From positions 62,001-126,000 of the forward strand of contig NZ_RSEJ01000008.1 in the NCBI RefSeq assembly GCF_009910675.1: DNA of 64,000 bases. The letters run 5' to 3'. Shown here in pieces: positions 29,069 through 37,700 of the stretch. The position numbers and the translations under genes are program-made. This DNA comes from Photobacterium alginatilyticum (GTDB lineage: Bacteria; Pseudomonadota; Gammaproteobacteria; Enterobacterales; Vibrionaceae). Every line of letters starts with the position of its first letter. The first letter of the stretch is position 1. The notes below the pieces were generated by a model, which worked only from the letters and a program-made list of their open reading frames with translations, did no database searches and was not told where the DNA came from.

Positions 29069-30088
29069 ATGAGCAAAGACAGCTTTGTGGAATCGACGGA
29101 AACGTTGAAAAAAACGGTTCCCCTGATGATCAAACACAAAGTACCAACGACCCCGACCAACTATGCGCTCTGGTATACCTATGCGACTCAGCAACAACCG
29201 ACGCTCAACCACGCGGTTGATCAAGGAATCGAGGCATTAGGGCACTGCACGCCGACGCTGTGTGACAGCCTGTATCAGGAACACCTGGCCAGCCAGACCG
29301 ATAAGGACATGGCTCAGCTCAAGCAAAGCCTGACGGCAATGATGCAGGAGCTAACCAGTACGATGTCAGATACGCTGTCTAACGCCGAGACATTCCAAGG
29401 GGCGTTGAGCCATACTTTCAACAAGCTGGAGTCGGCCGAAAGAGAAGGTCTGTCACTGGAAGACACCATGACACTGGTGCGCGAGCTAATTCGGGAATCC
29501 CGTCAGATCCAGCTAACAACCGGCACCTTTAAAGGCCAGCTAAGTAATGCCCAGCAAGAGATTGCCGCGCTAAGGGAAGCTTTGAGTGAAAGCCAAAAAG
29601 AAGCAAACCAGGATGCCCTGACCGGTCTTAACAATAGAAGGGCTTTTGAGCGAGATATCCACAGTTATTCCGATAACCAAATTCCTTACAGCCTTATCAT
29701 TATGGATATCGACAAGTTCAAAGACTTCAATGATAACTTCGGCCACCTGCTCGGTGATCAGGTCCTCAAAATCGTGGCCCGCCGGCTAATTGAATGCAGC
29801 CGTGACTATGCACAGTCCTATCGCTTTGGTGGTGAGGAGTTTATTGTCATCTTGCCGCACAAAACACTGTCTTCGGCAAGGCAGCAGGCCGAAACTATCC
29901 GTCGCGCCATCGAAAAAATATCGGTGCTGGATAGAAAATCAGGCCAGCGGATCAACTCTGTTACCGCCTCGTTTGGTATTGCCACCAAGCAGGAAGACGA
30001 AACCACCGCCGATGTCATTGCTCGCGCCGACAGCCACCTCAATCAAGCCAAGCAACTGGGAAGAAACCGGGTACTTCCCATCAACTGA
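29069..30088 (+). CDS. GGDEF-domain diguanylate cyclase
   Basis: A soluble 339-residue protein: a helical N-terminal region (about 1-165) with predicted coiled coil up to the QNDALTGL-type linker (here NQDALTGLNNRRAFERD), then a GGDEF domain with the active-site loop RFGGEEF (Gly254-Phe258), so it is likely to make cyclic di-GMP. The inhibitory I-site normally RxxD five residues earlier reads R245-D-Y-A248, so product inhibition is probably absent. No membrane segment or known sensor is visible. It follows argS with its own region after a terminator and is monocistronic. The N-terminal domain resembles that of several Vibrio and Pseudomonas cyclases that respond to unknown signals. Confidence 0.93.
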   Translation: MSKDSFVESTETLKKTVPLMIKHKVPTTPTNYALWYTYATQQQPTLNHAVDQGIEALGHCTPTLCDSLYQEHLASQTDKDMAQLKQSLTAMMQELTSTMSDTLSNAETFQGALSHTFNKLESAEREGLSLEDTMTLVRELIRESRQIQLTTGTFKGQLSNAQQEIAALREALSESQKEANQDALTGLNNRRAFERDIHSYSDNQIPYSLIIMDIDKFKDFNDNFGHLLGDQVLKIVARRLIECSRDYAQSYRFGGEEFIVILPHKTLSSARQQAETIRRAIEKISVLDRKSGQRINSVTASFGIATKQEDETTADVIARADSHLNQAKQLGRNRVLPIN

Positions 30089-30117
30089 TTATTGTTTCCC
30101 CCCGACAGCAGATTGAA

Positions 30118-30162
30118 ACAAAAACACCACCCTCTCCCTAGTATCTCCAGGTGTGGTGGTGT
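30118..30162 (-). terminator. Hairpin terminator after the DUF924 gene
   Basis: AACACCACC and GGTGGTGTT pair around a 20-nt loop; on the minus strand the stem is followed by TTTTTGTTTC. It lies 18 nt after the DUF924 stop and may also slow readthrough from the cyclase gene. Confidence 0.5.
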
Positions 30163-30179
30163 TATTGAATGGCCGCTTT

Positions 30180-30785
30180 TTACTGCCCGAAGCGCTGGCC
30201 CCCGCCATGGAGCCAGTCAAGCTCTTCCTGAGTAGACAGTCGCCCGTGAACCGCATTGCGATGCGGAAAACGACCGAAGCGTTTAACCACATCGTGATGA
30301 CTCACGGCATATTGGTAAAACCCTTCGAAAACAACGGCATGTGCCGGCGAGACAGACTGGCGCAAACGGTCAAAACGAAACACACACTCCTCCTGATCTT
30401 CTACCGTTTCCGAATGCTCTAACGGGAGATAGAAAAAAACGCGCTCAATAGGGCTCAGCTGCTCATCGAAGTTGTTGGCCAGCCCTCGCTTGCAGATTGC
30501 CAGCGCCAAGGAGTCATAACGGAACGCCGCGCTCAGGCCGCGGTAGATATTGCGGGTAAATTGGTCCAGCAAGATAATCATGGCCAATGCCCCTTTCGGC
30601 TCCTCCGCCCAGTGACTCAGCTCACCAAGCCCGGCCCGGCTCACCAGAGGCTGAAAACGTTTGGCAATAAGCTGATCCGTTTCCTCTCCTCCCTGAAACC
30701 AGAGCGAATTTCGATCGGTAGCCGGAACCTCCTCACCAAGCTCACCAAACCAAAAATCCAAGACTTCCTGATATTCCGCGACCAT
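30180..30785 (-). CDS. DUF924 family protein
   Basis: A 201-residue cytoplasmic protein of the DUF924 family, recognisable by VLDFWFGEL at the N-terminus, ILLDQFTRNIYRG, FFYLPLEHSE and RFGRFPHRNAVHGR. The family has a tetratricopeptide-like helical fold and no assigned function. It is convergent with the cyclase gene and divergent from the HIT gene, so it is a single-gene unit. Confidence 0.88.
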   Translation of the reverse strand: MVAEYQEVLDFWFGELGEEVPATDRNSLWFQGGEETDQLIAKRFQPLVSRAGLGELSHWAEEPKGALAMIILLDQFTRNIYRGLSAAFRYDSLALAICKRGLANNFDEQLSPIERVFFYLPLEHSETVEDQEECVFRFDRLRQSVSPAHAVVFEGFYQYAVSHHDVVKRFGRFPHRNAVHGRLSTQEELDWLHGGGQRFGQ

Positions 30786-31023
30786 ACTTTACCCCCCAAC
30801 GGTTATCGCACGCTCAATGTGTTCGCCACCGCCCAACTACCACCAATTTCATCAATCTGTGGTTATCAATACTGGTCTTTATTTCAATTGGTATTACCAT
30901 GACATGAGTAGTTAGAAGACTGTTTATCCTTCTGTGGCACTACCAGCATACAGCAGCCTCCACTGATAACGATGAACAATATTCCAGCATGTGAGCCGCA
31001 CAATACATTTAAGGAATACAGCG

Positions 31024-31452
31024 ATGCATTTTTCACTCCATCCGAGACTGGCAGCAGATACCACGGTTCTCGGCGACTTGCCACTATGCCGGGTGCTACT
31101 GTCAAAAGAAGCACTGGGTCCCTGGCTGATATTGGTTCCGCGCAGGGACGAGATCACCGAAATTCATCACCTGCCCGAACAGGATCAGCTTCAGCTGATG
31201 CGCGAATCGAGCGCGGTTGCCAGCCTGCTGGAAACCGACTACCAGGCAGATAAAATCAACATCGGTGCCTTGGGCAACCTGGTTCCCCAGCTGCACGTTC
31301 ACCATATTGCCAGGTTTCAGTCGGACATTGCCTGGCCAGGTCCAATATGGGGGAATACTGACGGGACGCAGCGAGAAGACGGAATTCAGGTAGCACTGGC
31401 AGAAGAGCTCCGGGACGAGCTTGCCAATATTGACGGGTTTACGGCTATTTAG
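31024..31452 (+). CDS. HIT-family protein
   Basis: A 142-residue histidine-triad protein. I choose the ATG at 31024 (MHFSLHPRLAADT) because AAGGAATACAGCG gives a good ribosome-binding site; an upstream ATG at 30991 has none. The active-site motif reads PQLHVHHIARF: the first His of the HxHxH triad is Gln, a feature of this gamma-proteobacterial subfamily. HIT proteins hydrolyse or transfer nucleotide phosphoramidates and dinucleoside polyphosphates; the substrate here is unknown. It is convergent with feoC. Confidence 0.88.
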   Translation: MHFSLHPRLAADTTVLGDLPLCRVLLSKEALGPWLILVPRRDEITEIHHLPEQDQLQLMRESSAVASLLETDYQADKINIGALGNLVPQLHVHHIARFQSDIAWPGPIWGNTDGTQREDGIQVALAEELRDELANIDGFTAI

Positions 31453-31480
31453 CGGAACCCATTTGCCCTCAGGTAAATAA

Positions 31481-31513
31481 AACAGAGGCAGCCCAAGGGC
31501 TGCCTCTGTATTT
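31481..31513. terminator. Terminator between the HIT gene and feoC
   Basis: CAGAGGCAGCCC-AA-GGGCTGCCTCTG is a perfect 12-bp inverted repeat. The minus side is followed by TTTTATTT, so it ends feoABC; on the plus side a weaker TATTTT follows and may also end the HIT transcript. Confidence 0.82.
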
Positions 31514-31516
31514 TCA

Positions 31517-31759
31517 TCAACGCAAAACAGTCACCGACAGCTCATCGGCCTTCTGGCTTCGGTACCAGACGTCTTCGGCACTCTGACAACAAATGTCTTT
31601 GCCACAGCCTATCAGCTCTTTGCTGATTGTACCTTTGCGTACCCAGACATCCAACATGGTATCAACCCCGTCCTCACTCATGCCGAAGTGATGGGCCAGA
31701 TCCTTTCTGCTGGAACGGCCATGCTGCTCAATATACTGTTTCAGTTGCTGAAGGATCAC
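31517..31759 (-). CDS. feoC: Ferrous iron transport protein FeoC
   Basis: FeoC is a small winged-helix protein (80 residues) of the FeoABC system, thought to regulate FeoB or its stability. The N-terminal wHTH is seen in LKQYIEQHGRSSRKDLAHHF and GVDTMLDVWVRKGTI. Only three Cys occur in the wing (GCGKDICC), spaced differently from the four-Cys cluster motif of E. coli FeoC, so iron-sulphur binding is uncertain. Its ATG overlaps the feoB stop by 4 nt. Confidence 0.9.
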   Translation of the reverse strand: MILQQLKQYIEQHGRSSRKDLAHHFGMSEDGVDTMLDVWVRKGTISKELIGCGKDICCQSAEDVWYRSQKADELSVTVLR

Positions 31760-34032
31760 AGTACCAACACCTCTTCCGGTTGTTTCTGTCCCTGACGCTT
31801 AAACAAGATATACAGGCCAACATTAATCAGGGCAAAGAAGCCAATCCACAGCATACTGGTGACAGGATGTTCTGCAAAATGGGCCACCTGATACACGACT
31901 GTCGCGAAGGTATAGGCTAACAACATCGTCCAGCCGGCAATGAAGACCGAGAACTTCTGACCGAACTCACGCACATAGGCCCCCATCGCAGCGGCACAAG
32001 GTGTGTACAGCAAAATAAAGACCAGATAAGCCATCGCCGCCGACGAACTCACAAAGTGCGCTTGGATATTGCCGAATACTGATGCTTCGACTTCCTGCTC
32101 TTCTGCAACAGCGTCAAGATCCGTCAGCTCGCCAACTTCGATCCCCAGAGGATCAGAATAACTCAGATCAGCCAGGTTAGCAGGAATCGTCTCAACCGCT
32201 TCTTGCAGACTTGCCAGCAGATCATACTCACCGCCCTCTTCGCCTTCTGACGGTGCATACAGGCTATTTAGCGTACCGACTACGGCTTCTTTGGCAAATA
32301 TCCCCGTGATGATACCGACCGTTGCAGGCCAGTTATCTTCCTTCACACCAATTGGCGCCAATACCGGTGTCACCACCTGAGCAGCCTTGGACAGTACCGA
32401 ATTTTCGGTATCTTCGTTACCAAACGAGCCATCAGCCCCCAGCGAGTTAAAGAAACTCAGGCAAGCAACCACGACAACAATTGTCTTACCGGCCCCCAAG
32501 ACAAACTTCTTCAGTTTCTGCCAGGTTTTGATACCCACATTGCGCATTGTCGGCAATTCGTAGTCCGGCATCTCCATAATGAAACTGTCACTCGTTCCCG
32601 GATACAGCGTACTGCGCAGGATCATGCCGGTCATTACAGCGGCGAAAATACCTAGCAGGTAGAGTCCAAACACGACATTCTGACCGCTTTCAGGAAAGAA
32701 CGCTGCTGCAAATAACGCGTATACCGGCAGGCGTGCACCACATGACATGAACGGTGCCATTGCTGCCGCAAGCTTACGTTCACGCTCCTGCTCCAAGGTA
32801 CGGGTTGCCATGATAGAAGGAACATTACAACCGAAACCCAGCACCAACGGGACAAACGCTTTGCCCGGCAGGCCGACTTTCTGCATCACTTTGTCGAGTA
32901 CGAAAGCGGCTCGCGCCATATAACCCGAGCTTTCCAATACCGCAAGGAACAGATACAGACAGGCAATCACAGGAATAAAGGTGGCTACTGTCTGGATACC
33001 GCCACCGATACCATCGGCTATGATCGTTACCAACCAAACCGGCAGATGATCATCGAGTAGGTAATGACCGCCATCAACCAACAGAGCCCCTGCACTGATA
33101 TCAAAAAAGTCAATGAACGAGCTACCGATGTTGATGGAGAACATAAACATCAGGTACATGACAATAAAGAAAAATGGGATACCAAAAGCGCGGTGCAACA
33201 AGACCCGATCAATCTTGTCACTCAGGCTACGGCTTAGTTTACCTTCCTGACGACGTACCTTCTGACATAACTGGTGAAGATAGGTATAACGGACATCGGC
33301 AACCTGGATATCCGGGTCGACATCAACCATCAGCTTGTTGCGGATGTTACACGCCTTGTTTTTCTCATTTTCAGACAAACCGTTAATCACCAGCGTATCG
33401 TTTTCAAGTACGCGGATCGCCTGGGCACGCACATTCAATGTTTCACTGCCAAACATTGACTCAAGCTCGCCAATCGCAGTCTCGAACTGATCGCCGTAGT
33501 TCAGGCTGAGATCGTTAACCGCGATCCCCTGTGCCAGCATCTTGTGAAGCTGGGTCTTGAACTCCTGTACCTGCTTAAGGTTGTTTGCAGACAGGGACAG
33601 TACCAGGCAACCCAGCGCTTTTTCCAGAGCCTTGATATCCAGCACCTGACGCTGACGTTGCAGTACATCCATCTTATTAAGTACGACAATCATCGGGCGA
33701 CCCAGCTCACGCAGCTGCAAGGTCATGTACAGGCTGCGCTCCAGGCAAGAGGCATCAACCACATTGATGATCACATCTGCCGGCATGGTCAAAATGGCGC
33801 GAGAAGCGATGGCCTCATCTAAACTGTTGGCATCGTTGGCGCTGTCCAGGTTGTAGATCCCCGGCAGATCCGTCAGGGCAAAGTCGTCACCGGCACACTG
33901 GTAGTTACCGGTTTTCTTTTCGACCGTCACACCCGCCCAGTTACCCACATGCTGCTTGGCGCCTGTCAGACCGTTAAACAATGTTGTTTTACCGCTATTT
34001 GGGTTACCAACAGTCAGAATATTATATTGCAT
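31756..34032 (-). CDS. feoB: Ferrous iron transporter FeoB
   Basis: FeoB is the inner-membrane Fe2+ transporter with a cytoplasmic GTPase domain. The 758-residue protein has G1 VGNPNSGKTTLFN (residues 8-20), G3 DLPGIYNL and G4 LNKMD, then a GDI helical domain, the two Gate domains with the MATRTLEQERERKLAAAMAP-region and SCGARLPVYALF, and about ten membrane segments ending in LGIFAAVMTG, AYTFATVVYQVAHF and the C-terminal IGFFALINVGLYILF. It is the central gene of feoABC and overlaps both neighbours. Confidence 0.98.
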   Translation of the reverse strand: MQYNILTVGNPNSGKTTLFNGLTGAKQHVGNWAGVTVEKKTGNYQCAGDDFALTDLPGIYNLDSANDANSLDEAIASRAILTMPADVIINVVDASCLERSLYMTLQLRELGRPMIVVLNKMDVLQRQRQVLDIKALEKALGCLVLSLSANNLKQVQEFKTQLHKMLAQGIAVNDLSLNYGDQFETAIGELESMFGSETLNVRAQAIRVLENDTLVINGLSENEKNKACNIRNKLMVDVDPDIQVADVRYTYLHQLCQKVRRQEGKLSRSLSDKIDRVLLHRAFGIPFFFIVMYLMFMFSINIGSSFIDFFDISAGALLVDGGHYLLDDHLPVWLVTIIADGIGGGIQTVATFIPVIACLYLFLAVLESSGYMARAAFVLDKVMQKVGLPGKAFVPLVLGFGCNVPSIMATRTLEQERERKLAAAMAPFMSCGARLPVYALFAAAFFPESGQNVVFGLYLLGIFAAVMTGMILRSTLYPGTSDSFIMEMPDYELPTMRNVGIKTWQKLKKFVLGAGKTIVVVVACLSFFNSLGADGSFGNEDTENSVLSKAAQVVTPVLAPIGVKEDNWPATVGIITGIFAKEAVVGTLNSLYAPSEGEEGGEYDLLASLQEAVETIPANLADLSYSDPLGIEVGELTDLDAVAEEQEVEASVFGNIQAHFVSSSAAMAYLVFILLYTPCAAAMGAYVREFGQKFSVFIAGWTMLLAYTFATVVYQVAHFAEHPVTSMLWIGFFALINVGLYILFKRQGQKQPEEVLVL

Positions 34033-34259
34033 CAGCGTACCTCCACTTCGATATTGGCCGCAATCTGCTTACGCAGAGCAATATCGACACCACGGACACG
34101 CACCTGTAGGGGATCACCCAACGGTGCCAAACGAACAACAGTCACCTGAGTTTCAGGCAACATCCCCATAACCATTAGCTTCTTGCGCGTTGCGGAAGGA
34201 AGCTCAGACAAGCTGGTTACGATTCCGTTAGCACCGCACGACAACTCGGACAGTTTCAT
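34032..34259 (-). CDS. feoA: Ferrous iron transport protein FeoA
   Basis: FeoA is a small SH3-like protein (75 residues) that supports FeoB. Key blocks are KLSELSCGANGIV, RKKLMVMGMLPETQVTVVRLAPLGDPLQV and LRKQIAANIEVEV. I use ATG 34259 with AAGGTG 7 nt upstream; the frame also has a GTG two codons earlier. Its stop overlaps the feoB start by one base. It is the first gene of the operon behind FNR-like and Fur-like sites. Confidence 0.95.
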   Translation of the reverse strand: MKLSELSCGANGIVTSLSELPSATRKKLMVMGMLPETQVTVVRLAPLGDPLQVRVRGVDIALRKQIAANIEVEVR

Positions 34260-34268
34260 TTTCACACC

Positions 34269-34290
34269 TTAATAAGAATTATTTTTATTC
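34269..34290 (-). promoter_or_regulatory. Fur-box-like sequence upstream of feoA
   Basis: The plus-strand sequence AATAAGAATTATTTTTATT resembles the Fur consensus GATAATGATAATCATTATC as an AATAA/TTATT dyad, with several mismatches. It lies 10-30 nt before the feoA start, where a start site placed 41 nt from the FNR-like site would fall. Fur repression of feo is well established in related bacteria. Confidence 0.45.
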
Positions 34291-34328
34291 CTATACGCGA
34301 TATTACACAATTTGAAACATCTTGCGTA

Positions 34329-34342
34329 TTGTCTTAAATCAA
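34329..34342 (-). promoter_or_regulatory. FNR-like site upstream of feoA
   Basis: On the minus strand TTGATTTAAGACAA matches the FNR consensus TTGAT-N4-ATCAA at eight of ten defined positions. It is centred about 76 nt before the feoA start, which fits a class II activator site about 41 nt upstream of a start near 34294. Anaerobic activation of feo by FNR is known in E. coli. Confidence 0.5.
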
Positions 34343-34486
34343 AAAACCATGGTGTTTGTATGTCTATTAAGGCTATCAATACCGGCCTATCACATTTTGA
34401 AATATCATGAAAATGACGAAATTGACGTTGTTAACACCCACTCGCTGTTTTTAACGCAGCAGCTGCTCCCCCTGCATTTGGCGTAT

Positions 34487-34682
34487 TGGCGCACTATCAA
34501 TGCATTATGTCGCATATCTCATGGCTACCTAGTATCAACAGCGGTATAGTGCGCCACCAACAGGCAATGAGGCCTGCTCCTATTCCTAAGGCAATATGGC
34601 GCCCGTCATATTGCCGGCAGCAAGCGAAGGTGCCATTGGTACCCGTGATATGGTCGGGCTGACCATATCACGTTCTTTTTTC
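34487..34682 (+). ncRNA. Candidate small RNA: hairpin series ending in an orphan terminator
   Basis: Between feoA and the hybrid regulator, no gene is credible, yet four hairpins follow each other: TGGCGCACTAT/ATAGTGCGCCA (34487-34497 with 34546-34556), CAGGC/GCCTG (near 34561-34576), GGCAATATG/CATATTGCC (34590-34615) and CGTGATATGGTC/GACCATATCACG (34644-34672). The last is followed by TTCTTTTTT on the plus strand only. A TTGACG box at 34422-34427 could be a -35 element. This is the layout of a 200-230 nt trans-acting sRNA, but no known Vibrio sRNA is recognised and expression is unproven. Confidence 0.45.
34644..34682 (+). terminator. Strong plus-strand intrinsic terminator with no upstream gene
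   Basis: A perfect 12-bp stem CGTGATATGGTC-GGGCT-GACCATATCACG is followed by TTCTTTTTTC. The nearest plus-strand gene upstream is more than 3 kb away (the HIT gene), with its own terminator, so this must end another transcript or be a leftover. The minus side has no T run, so it does not serve the regulator gene. Confidence 0.8.
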
Positions 34683-34722
34683 AGTATTGGGATCTTTACG
34701 TCAGAGGTACCGTCATCGGCTA

Positions 34723-37700
34723 TCAGTGCTGATACTGGGCTGCATATTGGGAAGGTGTGATACCAAAGTTACCTTTAAAGCGTGCGCTGAAATATGACGG
34801 ATCATTGAAGCCGCAGGAAAGCGCCACATCCGAAACTCGTTCCCCCTGCTTAAGCTTCCGCTTGGCCTGCTCAAAACGGAACTGACTAACATAGTCTTTA
34901 AACGACATACCAAACTCCAGCTTAAACTTCCGCTGTAAGCTACGCTCCGACATATACAGGGCATTGGCTGCTATGGCGGTACCGAAGTTCGCCTGATCAA
35001 ATTGCTCCTCAACCAAGCTCATCACACTCTGCCGCCAGGAGGTTTCAACAACCTCAGCAGGAAGCCCGGCCTGGCTGGAGAGCAGTGCCTGAAACGGCGG
35101 ACACTCACCGTTGAGCAAATACTGGATATGATTAAGGACAGCATCTGGCTCAAAAGGCTTAGTAAGTACTGAGTCAACGCCCGCTGCTATATGCTCCTGA
35201 GGGCTATTATCAACCATGAGTATAAACGCAGGCTGGCACTCTCTCGGCTCTTCCTGCAGCCTTTCACGTACCTGAAGCCCGCCAAGCCCGGGTAAGTCCA
35301 AGTCGCACAAAATCATGTCGGGCTGATTTTCCTTCGCTAAAAAAACCGCCTCATAACCGTCGCTTGCAACTAACAGGGGGTATTCCTCAAGCAAGGCCGT
35401 CAGGCATGCTACAACCTCCTCGTCCGTCGAGGCTACCAACAGCTTGGGCAGATCGTCCTGTGGCGCAGCAGATACCTCCGGATTGTCTTCACCAGCCAAG
35501 GTTCTCATACAGCCTTCACGGTACAAAGGCAGGGTTATCACAAATTCACTGCCGACTCCCGGGTAGCTAACAACGGAAATCTCGCCTTCATATAGCTCGA
35601 CAAGCTGCTTGACGGTACTCAGCCCCAGGCCAAAGCCGGCCTCAGGGTTAAAGTCGGTGTCCTCTTTGAAGTAGCTATCAAAAATGTTGTCCCTGACGTC
35701 TTCTGACATCCCTTTGCCGGTATCACTAACCGACACCACCAGCCTGTGATCGACACTCTTCACCGCCACATTGATGCAGCCGTGCTGGGGGGTGTATTTC
35801 AGGGCATTGGATAACAAGTTACCGAGCATAATTTCAAGGTGATACGGGGCCACCTTCACACTCACCCCGTCAGTCTCATCCTCCAGGCAGAGCGCAATCC
35901 CCCGCTGCTCGGCCTCTAGCTGCCAACTCAGGCAACAGGCCTGGATGATCGGGCTGATCCATTGTTCACATCGCTTTTCAGGCTCGATAAAAGCTTGCGC
36001 ATCGCGAGTAAGTAGCTGCTCGACCAAATGCAGCGAGCGTTCTATGTTGTTGGCGACCAGGTGAAGCTGTTCATTCTCTTCGCCATGGCTGGTTGCCTGC
36101 ATCTTCCGAATAGGCCCGAGGATCAAAGACAAAGGCGATCGCAGCTCACTATATAGCTGGGCCATAAAATTCTGCCGCATATGCAATATACGCTGCAGGT
36201 GTTTGTTACTGGCGTAGAGCTGCTTTTTATGCAGTTCTATTCTGGCCGTACTGCGAAAAACCGCCTGCTTGAGCGCTAAATTCTGGCGGTGATAAGCGCG
36301 TGCTCGCCAGCCAATCAAGAGAAACAGCAGCAGGATCAATAACGCAACCAGCAACGAGGTTGACCAGTAAGATAGGTACCAGGGGCCAGATACTCGGAAA
36401 GGATAACGTATCTCGGGTTGATCCTGCGGGTTTTCGCCATCAAAGCGCAGTTCCAGCAGGTAATCACCGGGGTTCAAGTTGTCAAAAAACAATGAGGAAT
36501 GACTAACGCTTGCCCAAGGCGATTCCCGCTCCCCTATCAAGCGATATTGCAACTTGGTATATCCGGAAAACGGCAGCACGCCAATATCAAAACTGACCGA
36601 TGAACCGTACGACACGGTAAGCAAGGTTTCAGATCCACCAGCCAAACGTACCAGCTGATTATCTATCTGAATATTGCCAACAATAATAGAAAACTGCTGC
36701 TTTTCCGAAGCAAGCAACTTCTTCGGATCAATTTCAAGCAGTCCTTTCTTTCCCCCGAGCAATAATTTTCCTGATCGCAAGATTTCACACGCTTGTGAAT
36801 ACGATTCTTTTTCAACCCCGCCGACCAAGGGCGGAAGGTGCAACCTCAGCTGTGCGGATAGCGAGTAGTACGACAGCCCTTGGCTCGTTGTCACCCAACT
36901 CCCGCCATTGTCACCATCGATACAATATGGCTTGGCATAGGCTCCATTGAGAACAATCGGCTCAAGTGGCAACTTGTCCTGCTTCGGTGAATATTGAAGG
37001 CTATGGTTATTTACCACCCATAGCTGGCCCAGTATATCTTCATAAATGTCGATCACGCCGCCCAGACTAGCCGTTTTCTCAACCATACTAAGCAGCCCGG
37101 TATCAAACTGGTACAAAGCGTAATCCGTGCCGACCCAAATATGGTGATGGCTGTCTTCGAACAAGACAGTGACAGCCTCGCTGCCGTAAGGAGCCTGAAA
37201 CCAATGACTACCAAACGAATTAAGCTCTGACGTTTTTGGCCAGTAACGGTAAAGATGCGACTCCATACCTATCCAGACCGAATTGTAGTGATCAACCATC
37301 ACGCTTGTGATCGCCTGACCATCAAACCAGCTCGGCAGATTTAGTGCCAGCCACTCATTATCTACTAACGAATAGGCTTTCAGGCCCGTTCTGGTTGCAA
37401 GCCAGAAAGTCCCCTTCTTATAAGCAAAAGAGTCAACGCCTCCCGATAAAGCTAGCTGGCGCACAATCTCCAAACGATCATCAAGCTCTGTCAGCCCTTT
37501 GTCGGTCGCAAGCCAGATGCTGCCATCTTCAATCTGCTGAAGTTGATTAGTCCGACCTATCTTTACTGCATTATTTCCCCCGGAGCCATAAGGAAACCTT
37601 TTCAAGGCCGACGTGGAGGCCGGTAAATAATTAATACCGCTCTCGGTGGCTATCCACAGTCCGTACTTCTCATCCCCAAGCAGTGCCATCACGCGGTTGT

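Noticed and set aside
34322-34549. A 75-codon plus-strand open frame between feoA and the hybrid regulator
   Set aside because: No ribosome-binding site, starts inside the FNR-like site region, and runs into the hairpin series; a non-coding RNA fits better.
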